Under the pieces are notes generated by a model that saw only the letters and a list, made by a program, of their open reading frames with translations, searched no databases and was not told the DNA's origin. A stretch of DNA of 64,000 bases. Source: DASUPK01 sp963831605. Its GTDB lineage: Bacteria > Actinomycetota > Thermoleophilia > Solirubrobacterales > 70-9. The stretch lies in assembly GCA_963831605.1 (NCBI GenBank), contig CAWHQR010000002.1, positions 186,001 to 250,000 of the forward strand, written 5' to 3'. A program made the translations under genes and the position numbers. Positions 6,970-15,908 of the stretch are shown here, in pieces. How positions within the stretch are numbered: position 1 is the first letter of the stretch; every line of letters starts with the position of its first letter.

Positions 6970-8642
6970 CCCAGGAGATCGTCGATGCCGTGAAGATGCT
7001 CGAGCAGGAGAAGGGCATCGCTGCGGACACGCTGATGGATGCCCTGCAGGACGCCCTGCTCTCGGCCTACAAGAAGACTCCGGGCGCGGCCAAGTACGCC
7101 AAGGTCGAGCTCGATCACGGGAGTGCCGACTTTCGCGTCTACGAGCTGATCGTTCCCGAGGATCTCGAGAAGCGACTCCTCGACGAGCAGTTCGAGGATC
7201 AGCTCCAGGCCGCCGAGGCGGCTGAGGCCGCCGGCGAGCCGGTCCCGGAGATCCAGACCGCCGGGCCGTCGATCGATCCTGAGACCGGCGAGCGGCGCGA
7301 GCCCGAGGAGGAGGAGCTCGAGCCGGAGCGTCTCGAGCCCTTCATGGACCAGATCAAGACCCGCGACGTCACCCCGGACGACTTCGGGCGCATCGCCGCC
7401 CAGACGGCCAAGCAGGTGATCCTCCAGCGGATCCGCGAGGCCGAGCGCGGCATGATGTTCGAGGAGTACAAGGACCGCGTCGGCGAGTTGGTCACGGGGA
7501 TCATCCAGCAGTCCGACAACCGCTACACCCTGGTCCAGCTCCGCGAGCGCGTCGAGGCGCTCTTGCCTCGCTCCGAGCAGGTCTACAACGAGCGCTACGA
7601 CCACGGCATGCGCGTCAAGGCCGTGATCACCGACGTCTCGGCCGACACCAAGGGCCCGAGCATCGTCGTCTCGCGCCGCAATCCCGAGCTGATCAAGAAG
7701 CTCTTCGAGCTCGAGGTGCCGGAGATCGCCGACAAGCTGGTCGAGATCACCGGCGTCGCCCGCGAGCCGGGCTGGCGCTCCAAGATCGCCGTCGTCTCGC
7801 ACGCCGATGGGGTGGATCCGGTGGGCGCCTGTGTCGGGCCGCGAGGCTCGCGCGTCCGGATGGTCGTCTCCGAGCTCCGCGGCGAGAAGATCGACATCAT
7901 TCCCTACAACGAGGAGCCCGCCCGCTTCGTCGCGAAGGCGCTCTCCCCGGCCCGCGTCCGCGAGGTGCTCGTCGACGACGAGACCAAGGAGGCGACCGTG
8001 ATCGTCCCCGACGATCAGCTCTCGCTGGCGATCGGGCGCGACGGCCAGAACGCCCGGCTCGCCGCTCGGTTGACCGGGTGGAAGGTGGACATCACCTCGG
8101 AAACCGATTTCGCGCAGCAGGAGGAGGACATCGAGTACGAGGGCGAGGAGGCCGCTGACGGCCGCTGCATGGCCGTGATGACGACCGGCCGCCGCTGTCC
8201 GAACGCCGCCCTCCAGAGCTCCCAGTTCTGCGGTCTGCCCCAGCATCAGGCGCTTGGGCGCTTCAGCACCAACCAGGTGGCAGTCCTCACCCCGCTGAGC
8301 GACGAGGAGGTCGCGACGCTCGCCGCCGGCGAGGACGAGGGCCAGATCAAGACGATCGTCGAGAAGGCCGAGAGCCAGTTCGACGAGGACGCCGAGCCGG
8401 AGGCCGAGGCCGAGGAGGAGGAAGCGGAGGCACCCGCTGCCGAGGCCGAGGAGGAGGAGGAGGCCATTCCGGAGGACGGCGATGACGCCGAGGGTCCGGA
8501 GCAGAACCTCGAGCCCGAGTCCGACGACGAGAACGAACGCGGCGAGTCCACGGAGGTTTCGGATGACGGTGGCGAGCCCGCCGTGGAGGAGTCCGAGGAA
8601 TCCGAGACCGTGGCCGCCGGTGAGGAGCAGAAGAGCGAGTAG
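6966..8642 (+). CDS. nusA: Transcription termination/antitermination factor NusA with extended tail
   Basis: The 558-residue protein binds RNA polymerase and nascent RNA. Order: N-terminal polymerase-binding domain with an acidic insertion (~75-127), S1 domain (~211-240), KH1 (~281-312, GPRGSRVR) and KH2 (~349-376, IGRDGQNARLAARL). After KH2, most homologues stop or carry acidic repeats. Here there is a compact Cys/His segment (Cys401, Cys411, Cys422, His427, spacing suggestive of zinc binding) and then ~90 very acidic residues. The ATG overlaps the rimP stop. No ylxR gene separates it from infB. Confidence 0.93.
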   Translation: MTQEIVDAVKMLEQEKGIAADTLMDALQDALLSAYKKTPGAAKYAKVELDHGSADFRVYELIVPEDLEKRLLDEQFEDQLQAAEAAEAAGEPVPEIQTAGPSIDPETGERREPEEEELEPERLEPFMDQIKTRDVTPDDFGRIAAQTAKQVILQRIREAERGMMFEEYKDRVGELVTGIIQQSDNRYTLVQLRERVEALLPRSEQVYNERYDHGMRVKAVITDVSADTKGPSIVVSRRNPELIKKLFELEVPEIADKLVEITGVAREPGWRSKIAVVSHADGVDPVGACVGPRGSRVRMVVSELRGEKIDIIPYNEEPARFVAKALSPARVREVLVDDETKEATVIVPDDQLSLAIGRDGQNARLAARLTGWKVDITSETDFAQQEEDIEYEGEEAADGRCMAVMTTGRRCPNAALQSSQFCGLPQHQALGRFSTNQVAVLTPLSDEEVATLAAGEDEGQIKTIVEKAESQFDEDAEPEAEAEEEEAEAPAAEAEEEEEAIPEDGDDAEGPEQNLEPESDDENERGESTEVSDDGGEPAVEESEESETVAAGEEQKSE

Positions 8643-10861
8643 TGGCGAAGAAGCGCGTACATGAGATCGCCAAGGCCCAGGGGCTGACCAGTAAGGAGCT
8701 CCTTGCCAAGCTCAAGGCCGCCGGCGTCGAGGCGAAGGCCGCTCAGTCGAACGTCGAGGAGTCAGACGCCCTGGCGGCGTTGAAGGGCTCCGGCGACGGT
8801 GCCTCCGCCACGGCGACTGCGACCAAGGCGCCTCCCGCCTCGAAGCCCGCCAAGAAGGCTCCCGCTCCCAAGGACGACGGCGCTGCGAAGCCTGCCGCCG
8901 CCGACGGTGCTTCGGCAGCTGCGAAGACTGGACCCACGAAGAAGCGCCGCCGGGTTGTGATCGACTCGCAGGCTGCGCGCCGCGACCACATCGCCAAGAC
9001 CCAGCCGCCGCCCCGGCCGCCACGTCGCCGCGGCGGTCGCCGCCGCCGCCCGTTGCTGGAGGAGCCCAGCGACAGGGAGCTGAAGCAGCCCGAGGAGCAG
9101 CCGGCGATCAAGGTCAACTCCGGCGCCACGGTCCGCGAGGTCGCCGAGAGCCTGGGGCTGTCCGCGGCCGAAGTGATCAAGGCTTTGATGAAGGACGGAG
9201 AGATGGCGACCCTGACCCAGACGCTCACGGATGAGTCCGTCGAGTCGATCGCCAAGGAGTTCGACCGCCAGATCGAGATCGTCACAACCGCCGACGAGGA
9301 GGTCGAGGACGAGGTCGTCGAGGAGGACGAGGCGGAAGACCTCGTCGACCGCCCGCCGGTGGTCACGGTGATGGGCCACGTCGACCACGGCAAGACCTCC
9401 CTGCTCGACGCCATCCGCCAGACCGAGGTCGCAGCCGGAGAGGCCGGTGGGATCACGCAGCACATCGGGGCGTACCAGGTGAACCACGACGGCAAGAAGC
9501 TGACCTTCCTCGATACGCCGGGCCACGAGGCCTTCACCGCCATGCGCGCCCGCGGCGCCAGCGTCACCGACGTCGCGGTGATCGTCGTCGCGGCAGACGA
9601 CGGCGTCATGCCGCAGACCGTGGAGGCGATCGACCACGCCCGCGCTGCCGGTGTGCCGATCCTGGTCGCGGTCAACAAGGTCGACAAGGAGGGCGCGGAT
9701 CCGAACCGCGTTCGCACCGAGCTCGCCCAGCAGGACCTCAATCCCGAAGAATGGGGCGGCGACACCGTCTACGCCGACGTCTCGGCGAAGACCAAGGATG
9801 GCCTCGACAACCTGCTCGAGATGATCACGCTGGTCACTGATCTCGAGGAGTTGGGGGCCAATCCCGACGCTCCGGCCTCCGGCACCGTGGTGGAGGCAGA
9901 GCTCGATCCCGGTCGTGGTCCCGTCACCGGTGTCCTGATCCAGCGCGGCACCCTCCGGGTGGGCGACGCCGTTGTCGCCGGCCCGGTCTGGGGCAAGGTC
10001 CGGGCGATGCTCGACGACAAGGGCGAGCGCGTCCAGGAGGCCACCCCCGGAACTCCCGTCGAGGTCCTCGGCTTCGACGGAGTCAGCGAAGCCGGCGAGC
10101 GGGTCCAGGTCGTTGACAACGAACGCGCGGCGCGATCCATGGCTCAGGAGCGCGAGACCCGGCTGAAGACCGAGCAGCTCGCCAGGCGCCAAGCCCGCAA
10201 GGTGACCCTCGAGGAGGTCTTCCAGAGGGCCAGCGAGGGCCAGCTCAAGGAGCTCAACATCGTGCTCAAGGCAGACGTCTCCGGCTCCCTCGAGGCGCTT
10301 CAGGACGAAATCGCGAAGCTGCCGCAGGAGCAGGTCCCGGTCAACGTCATCCACGCTCAGACGGGCGGGATCAACGAGTCAGATGTGATGCTCGCCGCCG
10401 CCTCCGACGCTGTGATCATCGGCTTCAACGTCCGGCCGCTCGCGGACGCCCGCCGCGCCGCCGAGCAGGAGGGCATCGACATCCGCACCTACACGGTGAT
10501 CTACAAGGTCACCGAGGACCTCCGCGCCGCGATGGAGGGCTTGCTCGAGCCCGAGGAGGTCGAGGAGACGCTCGGCCAGGCCGAGATCAAGCAGACCTTC
10601 AAGGCCTCCCGCGTCGGCACGATCGCCGGCTGCCTGGTCACCGACGGCAAGGTCACCCGCAGCGCCAACGTCCGCCTGGTCCGCGACGGCACCATCGTCT
10701 GGACCGGCAAGGTCGGCTCCCTGCGCCGCTTCAAGGACGATGTCGCCGAGGTCGACGAGGGCCAGGAGTGCGGCATCGTGCTCGAGGGCTACGCCGACGT
10801 CAAGGAGGACGACGTCCTCGAGTTCTTCGAGACCAGGCAGGTCGAGAAGACGCTGGAGTAG
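8642..10861 (+). CDS. infB: Translation initiation factor IF-2
   Basis: The 739-residue GTPase delivers initiator tRNA to the 30S subunit. It has two small IF2-N modules (residues 1-45 and ~160-200) separated by an Ala/Lys- and Arg-rich linker. The G domain (~237-410) has GHVDHGKT, GGITQHIGA, DTPGH, NKVDK and SAK, and is followed by the beta-barrel and C-terminal fMet-tRNA-binding domains. The GTG start shares a base with the nusA stop (TAGTG), implying coupled translation. Confidence 0.96.
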   Translation: MAKKRVHEIAKAQGLTSKELLAKLKAAGVEAKAAQSNVEESDALAALKGSGDGASATATATKAPPASKPAKKAPAPKDDGAAKPAAADGASAAAKTGPTKKRRRVVIDSQAARRDHIAKTQPPPRPPRRRGGRRRRPLLEEPSDRELKQPEEQPAIKVNSGATVREVAESLGLSAAEVIKALMKDGEMATLTQTLTDESVESIAKEFDRQIEIVTTADEEVEDEVVEEDEAEDLVDRPPVVTVMGHVDHGKTSLLDAIRQTEVAAGEAGGITQHIGAYQVNHDGKKLTFLDTPGHEAFTAMRARGASVTDVAVIVVAADDGVMPQTVEAIDHARAAGVPILVAVNKVDKEGADPNRVRTELAQQDLNPEEWGGDTVYADVSAKTKDGLDNLLEMITLVTDLEELGANPDAPASGTVVEAELDPGRGPVTGVLIQRGTLRVGDAVVAGPVWGKVRAMLDDKGERVQEATPGTPVEVLGFDGVSEAGERVQVVDNERAARSMAQERETRLKTEQLARRQARKVTLEEVFQRASEGQLKELNIVLKADVSGSLEALQDEIAKLPQEQVPVNVIHAQTGGINESDVMLAAASDAVIIGFNVRPLADARRAAEQEGIDIRTYTVIYKVTEDLRAAMEGLLEPEEVEETLGQAEIKQTFKASRVGTIAGCLVTDGKVTRSANVRLVRDGTIVWTGKVGSLRRFKDDVAEVDEGQECGIVLEGYADVKEDDVLEFFETRQVEKTLE

Positions 10862-10868
10862 GGGTCCG

Positions 10869-11168
10869 GTGACCCCGTTCGTCGAGCTGATCGAGGTTCG
10901 CCTGCATTTCGGCGACGTGCAGGACCTGAAGGGCAAGCGCAAGCTCGTCAAGTCGCTGAAGGACGGGATTCGCCAGCGCTTCGGGGCGTCGGTGGCCGAG
11001 ATCGAGGGGCACGACAAATGGCAGCGCGCGACGCTGCTCTGCGCGCTCGTCGGCGACGGCCAGGTCTCGGATCGGGCCGATGGGCTGATCCGCTTCGTCG
11101 AGAGCCGCTTCCCCGACGGCTGCTCCTTCGAGCGTGACCTGCTCAGCTTGCGCGACATCCGCGATTGA
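10869..11168 (+). CDS. DUF503 (YlxP-like) protein
   Basis: The 99-residue protein matches the DUF503/YlxP family, whose members are often encoded between infB and rbfA, as here. Diagnostic stretches are LHFGDVQDLKGKRKLVKSL and VAEIEGHDKWQRATL. Its exact function is unknown, and the operon position suggests a role linked to ribosome assembly. The start is the GTG 8 nt after the infB stop. Confidence 0.88.
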   Translation: MTPFVELIEVRLHFGDVQDLKGKRKLVKSLKDGIRQRFGASVAEIEGHDKWQRATLLCALVGDGQVSDRADGLIRFVESRFPDGCSFERDLLSLRDIRD

Positions 11169-11217
11169 GACGTGTCCGGGGACCTCGGCGGTCTCTCTGC
11201 CACTTAGGTCCGGCTGT

Positions 11218-11223
11218 TATCGT
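11218..11223 (+). promoter_or_regulatory. -10 box (TATCGT) of rbfA, leaderless type
   Basis: TATCGT ends 9 nt before the rbfA ATG, in the 64-nt gap after the DUF503 gene. It suggests an internal promoter in the operon. Confidence 0.45.
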
Positions 11224-11232
11224 CGCCGATCG

Positions 11233-11568
11233 ATGGGGACCGCACGGATGCGGCGCGTCAACGAGGCGATTCGCGAAATCCTCGCCGACGCGATAGCGAC
11301 TGACCTGAAGGACCCGAGAATCGGATTCGTGACTGTGACCGACGTTGACACCTCTCCCGACCTGCGCGCTGCACGCGTCTACGTCAGCGTGCTCGGCTCC
11401 GAGGAGGAGCGGTATCACTCGCTCGAGGGGCTGCGCTCCTCTCATGGAGTCCTTCAATCGAAGATCGCGAACGGCATGCGGATGAAGCGCACGCCGACGC
11501 TGACCTTCGAATACGACGAGACGGTGGAACGCGGTGATCGGATCACGCGTCTCCTCGGCGACGAATGA
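11233..11568 (+). CDS. rbfA: Ribosome-binding factor A
   Basis: The 111-residue KH-fold protein is needed for 16S rRNA 5'-end maturation. The family pattern is clear: RRVNEAIREILADAI, DPRIGFVTVTDVDTSPDLR, YVSVLG and a C-terminal LTFEYDET strand. The ATG at 11233 fits the usual N-terminus. An internal leaderless-type -10 box precedes it. The stop overlaps the nrnA start (ATGA). Confidence 0.95.
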   Translation: MGTARMRRVNEAIREILADAIATDLKDPRIGFVTVTDVDTSPDLRAARVYVSVLGSEEERYHSLEGLRSSHGVLQSKIANGMRMKRTPTLTFEYDETVERGDRITRLLGDE

Positions 11569-12569
11569 CGGGGCCAACCGAAGTCGTGACCAGCGACCTC
11601 GACCTCGTCGCAGAGGAGATCCGCGCGGGTGAGCGGTTCCTGCTGACGACCCACGAGAACCCGGACGGCGATGCGCTCGGTTCGCTGCTGGCGACCCACC
11701 GGATCCTGGGGGCGCTCGGCAAGGACTCGGTGATGTTCCTCGCGGCCAAGGAGTTCCCGCTGCCGGTCGAGTACCGCTTCCTGCCGCTCGAGGAGGTCTT
11801 CCACGAGCCGCCGGCCGACATCAGCGATCGCGTGGTGATCTTCTTGGACTGCGGGAACATCGACCGGATGCCCGTCGACTTCCTGAAGAACGGGGTCAAC
11901 AGGGTGATCAACATCGATCACCACCACGACAACACCCGCTTCGGCGACGTCAACCTGATCGACGTAGACGCCTCGTGCACCGCCGAGATCGTCTTCGACC
12001 TGGCCGGACGGCTCGGGGTCGAGCTGACTCAGGAGATGGCCAATGCCCTCTACGTCGCCCTCGTCACCGACACCGGCAAGTTCATGTACGAGAACACCGA
12101 TGCGCGCTCTCACAGGATGGCCGCGGGCCTGATCGAGACCGGGGTGGAGGTCAACGACGTCTATCGGCGCCTTTACGAGCATGCGCCGATCGAGAAGCTC
12201 AAGCTGCTCGCTCACGCCCTCGAGAAGATCGAGCTGCTCGACGACGGCCGTCTCGCCGTCACCTACATCTCCGGCGATGACTACGCCGCCACGGGCGCCA
12301 GCGAGGCCCTCACGGAGGGGATCATCGACCACCTCCGCACGATCGACGGCACCGCCGCCGCGGCGGTCGTGCGGGATCAGGGCGAGGGAGGCCGGGCCGC
12401 CCGCAAGGTGAGCATGCGCTCCACGGACGGCAGCGTCGACGTCTCCGCGATCGCTCGGGTGCACGGTGGGGGCGGGCACCGCCGCGCCGCCGGCTTCGGG
12501 ACCGACCTGCCCTACGAGCAGATCGTCGAGTTCCTGATCGCCGAGATCAACTCACAGCTCGAGAACTAG
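11565..12569 (+). CDS. nrnA: DHH-family oligoribonuclease / pAp phosphatase
   Basis: The 334-residue phosphoesterase has the DHH domain (HENPDGDALGS near residue 28, LDCGN, NIDHHHDN near 117, DTGKF) and the C-terminal DHHA1 motif GGGGHRRAAGF. Members degrade short oligonucleotides and 3'-phosphoadenosine 5'-phosphate using Mn2+. The location between rbfA and truB is the usual one. The choice between nanoRNase and pAp phosphatase emphasis cannot be made from sequence alone. It starts inside the rbfA stop (ATGA). Confidence 0.92.
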   Translation: MTGPTEVVTSDLDLVAEEIRAGERFLLTTHENPDGDALGSLLATHRILGALGKDSVMFLAAKEFPLPVEYRFLPLEEVFHEPPADISDRVVIFLDCGNIDRMPVDFLKNGVNRVINIDHHHDNTRFGDVNLIDVDASCTAEIVFDLAGRLGVELTQEMANALYVALVTDTGKFMYENTDARSHRMAAGLIETGVEVNDVYRRLYEHAPIEKLKLLAHALEKIELLDDGRLAVTYISGDDYAATGASEALTEGIIDHLRTIDGTAAAAVVRDQGEGGRAARKVSMRSTDGSVDVSAIARVHGGGGHRRAAGFGTDLPYEQIVEFLIAEINSQLEN

Positions 12570-12576
12570 ACGAGCC

Positions 12577-13380
12577 GTGGCCGAAGGGGAGCCGACCCCC
12601 GCCGGGGGGCTTCTGGTCGACAAGCCGGCCGGTGGCACCTCCCACGACGTCGTGGCGGAGATCCGGCGCGAGCGCGGCGGGAAGGTCGGCCACGCGGGCA
12701 CGCTCGATCCCTTCGCGACAGGGCTGCTCGTCATCCTGCTCGGGCGGGCCACCCGCCTGCAGCGCTTCCTGCTCGCCCTCCCAAAGACCTACGTGGCGAC
12801 TGCGAGACTCGGCTGGCGCTCGACGACCGGGGATCCGGACGGCGAGCTCGAGGAGACGGGAAAGATCCCCGAACGGCTCGAGCTCCCCACCGGAGAGATC
12901 GAGCAGCGGGTGCCGATGACCTCGGCGGTGAAGGTCGACGGAGAGCGGCTCTACAAGAAGGCCCATCGCGGCGAGTCCGTGGAGACGCCGAGCCGGAGGG
13001 TCGTGGTGCACCGCGCCGAGCTCCTCGAGAGCGACGACGAGCGGGCCACCTTCGAGATCGAGTGCTCCTCTGGCACCTACGTCCGGACGCTGATCGAGAC
13101 GCTCGATGACGCCTACTGCGAATCGCTTCGACGCACGGCCGTTGGCGGACTGAACGTGCCCGACGGAGATCCGGTCGAGGTCACCGTCGAGGAGCTGATG
13201 TCGTTCCTGCCTGAGCGGCTGCTGGACGACCGGGAGGCGGAGGCGGTCGGGCACGGCCGCCCCGTGGAGGAGCCCTTCGACGTGCCTCCGGAGCATGTCC
13301 GGCTCACCCACGACGGCCGCCTGATCGCAGTCGCGCGCCCGGATGGAGAGAATCTACGGCCGGAAGTGGTCCTCGTATGA
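12577..13380 (+). CDS. truB: tRNA pseudouridine-55 synthase
   Basis: The 267-residue enzyme makes the universal pseudouridine in the tRNA T-arm. The catalytic motif GHAGTLDPFATG (Asp at about residue 47), GGLLVDKPAG near the N-terminus, KTYVATARLG and the SGTYVRTL motif are all present, plus a short C-terminal RNA-binding domain. It starts with GTG 7 nt after the nrnA stop and overlaps ribF by ATGA. Confidence 0.94.
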   Translation: MAEGEPTPAGGLLVDKPAGGTSHDVVAEIRRERGGKVGHAGTLDPFATGLLVILLGRATRLQRFLLALPKTYVATARLGWRSTTGDPDGELEETGKIPERLELPTGEIEQRVPMTSAVKVDGERLYKKAHRGESVETPSRRVVVHRAELLESDDERATFEIECSSGTYVRTLIETLDDAYCESLRRTAVGGLNVPDGDPVEVTVEELMSFLPERLLDDREAEAVGHGRPVEEPFDVPPEHVRLTHDGRLIAVARPDGENLRPEVVLV

Positions 13381-14270
13381 GCATCAAGGTCACCAAGCTC
13401 CCCGACGCGACCCCGCGCGACCGCCACGTGGCGATCGGCGTCTTCGACGGCGTCCACAAGGGCCATCAGGCCGTCATCGACAAGGCGGACACGGTGCTCA
13501 CCTTCGACCCGCATCCGCTCAGCGTGATCAACCCCGATGCCGCCCCGAAGCTGATCATGCCCTTCGACGTGAAGCGCGACGTGATCGACGGGCTCGGAGT
13601 CGAGGAGCTGGTCGTCATCCCGTTCGACAAGGAGTTCATGAAGATCCCCGCTGAGGACTTCATCTCCAAGATCCTGGTGGAGCAGCTCGGGGCCAGGAAG
13701 GTCTCGGTGGGCGAGAACTTCCGATTCGGCGCCAGGGCCAAGGGCGACCCGGAGATGCTCGCCGGACGAGACGAGTTCGAGACGCGGGTGGTTCCGCTGG
13801 TCGAGGTGGACGGCGAGACCGTCTCCTCCACACGCGTGCGGGCGCTGGTGGCCGCTGGGGAGGTCGACGCCGCGATGCGCTGCCTCGGCGCCCCGTTCAT
13901 GCTCGAGGGAAAGGTGGTGGAGGGCGACCAGCGCGGGAGGGAGCTCGGCTTCCCGACGGCGAACCTGGTCCCCGACGACCGGCTGGTCGTCCCTGGTCAT
14001 GGCGTCTACGCGGCGTTTGCCAACGGCCAGCCGGCGGCGGTCAATGTCGGGATCCGTCCCACCTTCGAGACCGGCCGAGGCCTGCTGATCGAGTCGTACC
14101 TGATCGACTTCGACGGCGATCTCTACGGTCAGAACCTGCGGGTCGCCTTCGTCAGCAGGCTGCGAGGCGAGAAGCGCTTCCCGAGCGTCGAGGACCTGGT
14201 CTCGCAGATGCACAGGGACGTGGCCGAGGCGCGTGAGATCTGCGCCAAGTACGAGAACCGGGCCGCCTGA
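13377..14270 (+). CDS. ribF: Bifunctional riboflavin kinase / FAD synthetase
   Basis: The 297-residue protein converts riboflavin to FMN and then FAD. The N-terminal nucleotidyltransferase has GVFDGVHKGH (residues ~21-30), TFDPHP and STRVRALV. The C-terminal kinase has GRELGFPTAN and GIRPTF. It is slightly short at the N-terminus but complete in motifs. It lies directly downstream of truB with an ATGA overlap. Confidence 0.95.
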   Translation: MSIKVTKLPDATPRDRHVAIGVFDGVHKGHQAVIDKADTVLTFDPHPLSVINPDAAPKLIMPFDVKRDVIDGLGVEELVVIPFDKEFMKIPAEDFISKILVEQLGARKVSVGENFRFGARAKGDPEMLAGRDEFETRVVPLVEVDGETVSSTRVRALVAAGEVDAAMRCLGAPFMLEGKVVEGDQRGRELGFPTANLVPDDRLVVPGHGVYAAFANGQPAAVNVGIRPTFETGRGLLIESYLIDFDGDLYGQNLRVAFVSRLRGEKRFPSVEDLVSQMHRDVAEAREICAKYENRAA

Positions 14271-14284
14271 TCGCGGGGGATCGC

Positions 14285-14290
14285 TACCCT
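14285..14290 (+). promoter_or_regulatory. -10 box (TACCCT) of rpsO, leaderless type
   Basis: TACCCT ends 9 nt before the rpsO ATG, within the 29-nt gap after ribF. Confidence 0.55.
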
Positions 14291-14299
14291 GTTGCGCCG

Positions 14300-14569
14300 A
14301 TGCCGCTGACGAAGGACAGAAAACAGGAGCTGATCGGCAAGTACGGCCGGTCGGGCGAGGACACCGGCTCCGCCGAGGTTCAGGTCGCGCTGCTCACCGA
14401 GCGCATCAACGAGCTCACAGAGCATCTGCGTACCCACAGCAAGGACCATCACTCCCGCCGCGGCCTGCTGAAGATGGTCGGCAAGCGCCGGCGCATCCTC
14501 CGGTATCTGGAGAGCAACGACCTGGAGCGCTACCGGGCCCTGGTCGCGGATCTCGGCCTGCGGCGCTAG
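14300..14569 (+). CDS. rpsO: 30S ribosomal protein S15
   Basis: This is a full-length 89-residue S15, which binds the 16S rRNA central domain. The conserved blocks are all present: LTKDRKQELI, DTGSAEVQVALLTERINELTEHL, the HSRRGLLKMVGKRRR rRNA-binding loop and LEANDLERY-like YLESNDLERY. In many bacteria rpsO is immediately followed by pnp. Here three unrelated redox/hydrolase genes are interposed. Confidence 0.97.
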   Translation: MPLTKDRKQELIGKYGRSGEDTGSAEVQVALLTERINELTEHLRTHSKDHHSRRGLLKMVGKRRRILRYLESNDLERYRALVADLGLRR

Positions 14570-14583
14570 GGCCGCCTCACGGC

Positions 14584-15033
14584 GTGATCGAGGCCGGCAC
14601 CAAAGCTCCGGATTTCTCACTGCCGGACCAGGACGGCCACCAGGTCTCGCTCTCGGACTTCGCCGGCCGCAAGCTGGTGCTCGTCTTCTACCCACTCGAC
14701 TTCAGCCCGGTCTGCACCGACCAGCTCAGCCTCTACCAGGAGGTCCTCTCGGAGCTGGAGGCCAAGGGAGCCGCGCTCGTCGGGATCAGCGTGGACTCCG
14801 CCTACTGCCACGCGGCCTTCCGGGAGAAGCTCAACCTGACGATCCCGCTGCTCGCCGACTTCAACCCGAAAGGGGAGGTCTCGAAGGCATACGGGGCCTG
14901 GATCGAGGGAGCCGGGATCAGCAATCGCGCCCTCGTGCTGATCGAGGACGGCGTCGTCAAGTGGTCCCACGCCGCACCGAATCCGGGCGAGATCCCCGGC
15001 GCCAACCTGATCTTCGACGCGCTCTCGGCCTGA
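14584..15033 (+). CDS. Thioredoxin-dependent peroxiredoxin (Bcp/AhpE-like)
   Basis: The 149-residue thiol peroxidase reduces peroxides. The peroxidatic Cys44 is in FSPVCTDQL. A second cysteine, Cys75, lies in SAYCHAAF and could act as a resolving cysteine. The thioredoxin-fold segments APDFSLPDQDG and LVLVFYPLDF are typical. It starts with GTG 14 nt after rpsO and overlaps the next gene as TGATG, so these three genes form a coupled unit. I cannot separate the Bcp and AhpE subtypes with confidence. Confidence 0.88.
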   Translation: MIEAGTKAPDFSLPDQDGHQVSLSDFAGRKLVLVFYPLDFSPVCTDQLSLYQEVLSELEAKGAALVGISVDSAYCHAAFREKLNLTIPLLADFNPKGEVSKAYGAWIEGAGISNRALVLIEDGVVKWSHAAPNPGEIPGANLIFDALSA

Positions 15034-15908
15034 TGCACCACACGCGCGTACTTCGCCCCTCCGAGGGCGTGTACGCGTTCTACGACGGCCGCATCGAGGG
15101 CTACCGCTTCGCCCAGGAGGCCAACTGGGTCGACGAGGGCGCTCTGTCGGTGGGCATCGCCAGCTACGCGATCGTCTCCGGAGAGGAAGCCGTCGTCTAC
15201 GACACCCACGCCACGATCGAGCACGCGCGCTTCGTGCGCTCCACACTCGAGGACGAAGGAGTTCGGAGGCTGACGGTCGTCCTCAGTCACTGGCACCTCG
15301 ACCATGTCGCCGGCACGGAGATCTTCAGCGACTGCGAGGTGATCTCATCCGCTCGCACCGCCGAGCAGCTGGAGCGATTCAGGCAGAAGATCGAGGGCGG
15401 CGAGCTCGAGGGGGCGCCACCCATCGATCCCCTGATCATGCCCACCCGGACCTACGCCGGCGAGCTGCAGCTCACCGTCGGCGAGGTCCAGGTCAAGCTG
15501 ATCCATACGAACATCCACAGCGATGACGCCACGGTGCTCTGGCTCCCGGAGCAGGGCCTGCTGCTCTGCGGAGACACGATGGAGGACACCGTCACCTATG
15601 TCGACGAGCCACAGAGCTTCGACGCGCACCTGGAGAACCTCGAGCGGCTGCGAGAGCTCGGGGCCGATCGGATCCTCCCGAACCATGGCGATCCTGACGT
15701 GATCGAGGGCGGGGGATACGGACCCGGTCTGATCACCGCCACCGAGAGGTACGTCCGGGCCCTGCAGCGTTCCCGGGAGGAGCCCGCGCTCCGGGAGCTC
15801 CCCCTGAGCGAGTTGATGGAAGATTCGCTCCGGGCGGGTTGGATCACGTACTACCCGCCCTACGAGGAGGTCCATCGCGAGAACCTGGCGACGGTGCTGG
15901 CTCAATGA
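15033..15908 (+). CDS. Metallo-beta-lactamase-fold hydrolase
   Basis: The 291-residue protein has the metal-binding motif SHWHLDH (residues ~85-91), LLCGDTMED and a final LPNHGDPD histidine motif. Family members include glyoxalase II-like thioesterases, flavodiiron domains and others, and no closer subfamily is evident. Its ATG overlaps the peroxiredoxin stop and its stop overlaps the DsbA-like gene, so a thiol or peroxide-related role is possible. That link is inference from context only. Confidence 0.85.
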   Translation: MHHTRVLRPSEGVYAFYDGRIEGYRFAQEANWVDEGALSVGIASYAIVSGEEAVVYDTHATIEHARFVRSTLEDEGVRRLTVVLSHWHLDHVAGTEIFSDCEVISSARTAEQLERFRQKIEGGELEGAPPIDPLIMPTRTYAGELQLTVGEVQVKLIHTNIHSDDATVLWLPEQGLLLCGDTMEDTVTYVDEPQSFDAHLENLERLRELGADRILPNHGDPDVIEGGGYGPGLITATERYVRALQRSREEPALRELPLSELMEDSLRAGWITYYPPYEEVHRENLATVLAQ

